NCBI RefSeq assembly: GCF_035916875.1
Contig: NZ_JAXUHN010000076.1
Location: 20,388 to 84,387, forward strand
Length of the DNA stretch: 64,000 nt
Origin: Methylomicrobium sp035916875
GTDB taxonomy: Bacteria; Pseudomonadota; Gammaproteobacteria; Methylococcales; Methylomonadaceae
Reading direction: 5' to 3'
In this document: positions 62,750 to 64,000 of the stretch, piece by piece
Position numbering within the stretch: the first letter of the stretch is position 1
How the letters are laid out: every line of letters starts with the position of its first letter
Position numbers and translations under genes: made by a program
The notes under the pieces: generated by a model
Database searches by the model: none
Seen by the model: the letters and a program-made list of their open reading frames with translations, nothing else
Told to the model about the DNA's origin: nothing

Positions 62750-62938
62750 TCAATCGTTTTTCTTAATGACGTCCTTAATATCTTCCTTGAGGTCGCCTAA
62801 GCCAGCCCGGACCTTGCCAACGTTTTTTTGCACATTTCCTTCTACCTCCATATTTTGGTCGTCCAGCAATACACCGGCAGCTTCCTTGACTTTACCTTTG
62901 GCTTCTTCGATTCGGCCTTTTACTTGATCTTTGTTCAT
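62750..62938 (-). CDS. CsbD family stress protein
   Basis: The protein has 62 residues, beginning MNKDQVKGRIEEAKGKVKEA and ending in a slightly longer tail (EDIKDVIKKND) than the 16545 copy. The two share the same ribosome site (AGGAGACACTC) and most residues, so they are recent paralogues. Predicted promoter site 10 lies about 110 bp upstream, as for the other csbD. The molecular role of CsbD proteins is unknown. Confidence 0.92.
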   Translation of the reverse strand: MNKDQVKGRIEEAKGKVKEAAGVLLDDQNMEVEGNVQKNVGKVRAGLGDLKEDIKDVIKKND

Positions 62939-63020
62939 GAGTGTCTCCTGATGTTTAATTTATCCATAGCCAGATAGCTACGAATAAAGCGCAGAATAAT
63001 ATTTCTGATTGCTCGGGATA

Positions 63021-63066
63021 AACATACCCGCAAAACTGAACGCAGTCGGTGCGGTATCGTACATAA
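63021..63066 (-). promoter_or_regulatory. Class II Crp/Fnr-type promoter, site 10 (csbD3)
   Basis: The motif is at 63045-63066 (GTCGGTGCGG then TATCGTACATAA). TATGTT on the minus strand at 63026-63021 lies exactly 18 nt away. The predicted start is near 63014, with a leader of about 75 nt. Confidence 0.73.
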
Positions 63067-63141
63067 CCCATGGGTTTGTTTTGCACATACCCTTATACAG
63101 AGGTGGCGCGGAAAAATTGAACCGCCAGTTACCGCATCTCG

Positions 63142-63720
63142 TTACCGTGAAAGCCGCCTGTGAGAAGGACAAACCAATCCCATTCCGTCATACAAGGTTT
63201 TTTTAAAGCGTTGAACAGAACATAAATCGTACGCAGTATGGACGACGGCAACGATGGCCTTCTTATGGCCCTTGCGCGACACCAGACTTTGGTAAAAGCT
63301 TTGGAAAACGCTGTGGGTTCGCCGAGCGGCATTGGCGGCTTCGCAGAGGAGATAGCCGATCACGTGGTTGACCTTGCGGGTCTTGCCGGTCTTACGCTTG
63401 CCAGCGGATTCGTGATTGCCGGGGCACAAAGCGGCCTATGAGGCGAAATGCCCGACCGTATCGAAGGCCGACAGGTCGGTGCCGATTTCCGCCAGTATCA
63501 TGGCGGAACTGATTTTATCGAGGCCCGGCAAAGTTTGCAGGAAATGCCAATAGTCGGCATAAGGTGCCATCGCTTCGACCAAATAAACATCCAGACTGAC
63601 GAGTTCCGCGTCCAGGGTATGAATATGATCGGGGATGTGCTTCAGTACGAAGCGATGCCGGGGCGGGAGTTCGCCGTCGAGGGCGTGTTCGAGGAGATTG
63701 TTGACATTATAAATCTGTCT
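63142..63720 (-). pseudogene. IS110-family transposase relic
   Basis: A 193-codon frame covers the C-terminal two-thirds of an IS110/IS116/IS902 transposase: HFLQTLPGLDKISSAMILAE, then CPGNHESAGKRKTGKTRKVN and GHKKAIVAVVHTA. An in-frame TAG at 63438-63436 replaces the Trp of the usual SWAGLCPGN motif. The N-terminal DEDD catalytic part is missing: TAA at 63723-63721 closes the frame, and a sigma-70-like promoter for the next gene lies beyond. No element ends were found. It is a dead remnant. Confidence 0.8.
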
Positions 63721-63803
63721 TTAGATAGTGTCGGGTTTAATTAATTAAACCATTTCACTACTGGGAAATATTGCAAGCGCTACGCTTGAACGATAAAGGT
63801 TGC

Positions 63804-63833
63804 TTGACAATATTGGATAGAGCCTCATATGAT
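63804..63833 (+). promoter_or_regulatory. Sigma-70-like promoter of the last gene
   Basis: TTGACA (63804-63809) is a perfect -35. After 18 nt, TATGAT (63828-63833) is a near-perfect -10. The predicted start is near 63840, about 85 nt before the ATG at 63925. Confidence 0.65.
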
Positions 63834-63924
63834 TCAATTGGAGCATTAGATTACCTATCCTCCGTCCCCACGAAATTGGCCTCTGAGCCCATTGAGTTTC
63901 CTATCCTAAATAAGGAGAGCGACA

Positions 63925-64000
63925 ATGAACACTGAACAATGCGAAGAAGTACGTAAAGAACGATTTGCAGATAAATACAGTCATGAATACGCAAATACTC
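63925..64000 (+). CDS. Unidentified protein, N-terminal 25 residues only
   Basis: ATG 63925 is preceded by AAGGAGAG (spacing 7-8 nt) and a good promoter. The visible residues MNTEQCEEVRKERFADKYSH then EYANT are soluble and charged. The window ends within the gene, so no family can be named. Confidence 0.6.
   Translation, partial: MNTEQCEEVRKERFADKYSHEYANT

Noticed and set aside
16413..63066. Reading the ten-copy motif as an alternative-sigma promoter (-35/-10 pair)
   Set aside because: The core is a dyad and a separate TAnnnT element lies at fixed distance; this fits an activator site plus sigma-70 -10 better. The ends (TTA/GAC) are asymmetric, so the alternative is not fully excluded.
63225..63250. 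ATCGTACGCAGTATGG as an eleventh copy of the motif
   Set aside because: Too few matches, and it lies inside the IS110 relic with no -10 at the right distance.
21941..63438. Amber codons as sites of programmed readthrough or a special amino acid
   Set aside because: One is in a dead transposase fragment and the other in an isolated small gene; ordinary nonsense mutation is sufficient.
1..64000. tRNA, rRNA and CRISPR arrays
   Set aside because: I looked for TPsiC-type arms with matching acceptor stems and for regularly spaced repeats and saw none; a covariance-model scan was not possible.

Overview
The window looks like chromosomal DNA of a gammaproteobacterium, most plausibly a methanotroph-type Methylococcales relative. 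This is an inference from gene content: a squalene-hopene cyclase, several membrane and exported c-type cytochromes, a Csp/DUF326 copper-storage protein, a GlgE/TreS plus TreYZ alpha-glucan operon and a cyclic beta-1,2-glucan synthase. I saw no rRNA, tRNA, phage module or CRISPR array.

Layout. 1-831: tail of a DUF1624-type membrane acyltransferase and a small exported Ala/His/Lys-rich protein. 1.7-12.0 kb: respiratory block, with a c-heme porin-like protein, a c-heme membrane protein, a caa3-type cytochrome oxidase (CoxB with fused cytochrome c, CoxA, CoxC, a small membrane protein) and a triheme cytochrome c. Facing it are CtaG, Sco and a pirin. 12.2-16.0 kb: a frameshifted EEP phosphatase/nuclease, a lipoprotein, a PfkB kinase and a voltage-gated channel. 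Two 157-bp MITE copies in inverted orientation (1177-1333 and 16164-16320) bracket this block. 16.5-22.7 kb: small stress and metal proteins (two CsbD, PRC-barrel, Csp, a triplicated Thivi_2564-like membrane protein), a sorbosone-dehydrogenase-like lipoprotein and several gene relics. 22.9-31.6 kb: the giant cyclic glucan synthase, with DUF3309 and DUF3096 genes upstream. 32.5-35.5 kb: methyltransferase, hemolysin III (TrhA) and OmpA-like protein. 35.6-54.6 kb: one long minus-strand operon (lipoprotein, glgB, glgE, treS-mak, glgX, treY, treZ, debranching enzyme, shc). 55-63 kb: two Crp/Fnr-family genes (one frameshifted), BON/DUF1207 genes, OprF-like OmpA, a BON-DUF883-YqjE-like operon, small membrane proteins and a third CsbD. 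The end holds an IS110-type transposase relic and the start of an unidentified gene.

The main finding is a regulon visible in the raw sequence. Ten intergenic copies of a 22-bp motif, with a 16-bp dyad whose best copy is the perfect palindrome TGTACGGTACCGTACA, lie upstream of csbD, PRC-barrel, csp, DUF3096/DUF3309 (then ndvB), the lipoprotein/glgB operon, the intact Crp/Fnr gene, BON-DUF1207, OmpA, BON-DUF883-yqjE and csbD3. Each copy is oriented towards its gene. Each is followed by a TAnnnT hexamer exactly 18 nt downstream (8 of 10) or 19 nt downstream (2 of 10). That puts the dyad centre at about -41.5, the geometry of a class II Crp/Fnr-activated promoter. The intact Crp/Fnr gene has its own site and is the obvious candidate regulator. 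The predicted output is coherent: compatible solute and alpha-glucan synthesis (trehalose, glycogen), periplasmic glucans, envelope proteins (OmpA, BON), CsbD stress proteins and copper storage.

Decay is common: frameshifts in the EEP gene (two), shc and the first Crp/Fnr gene; premature amber codons in a small exported protein and in the IS110 relic; fragments of CheR and an SmbP-like protein. Some frameshifts could be assembly errors.
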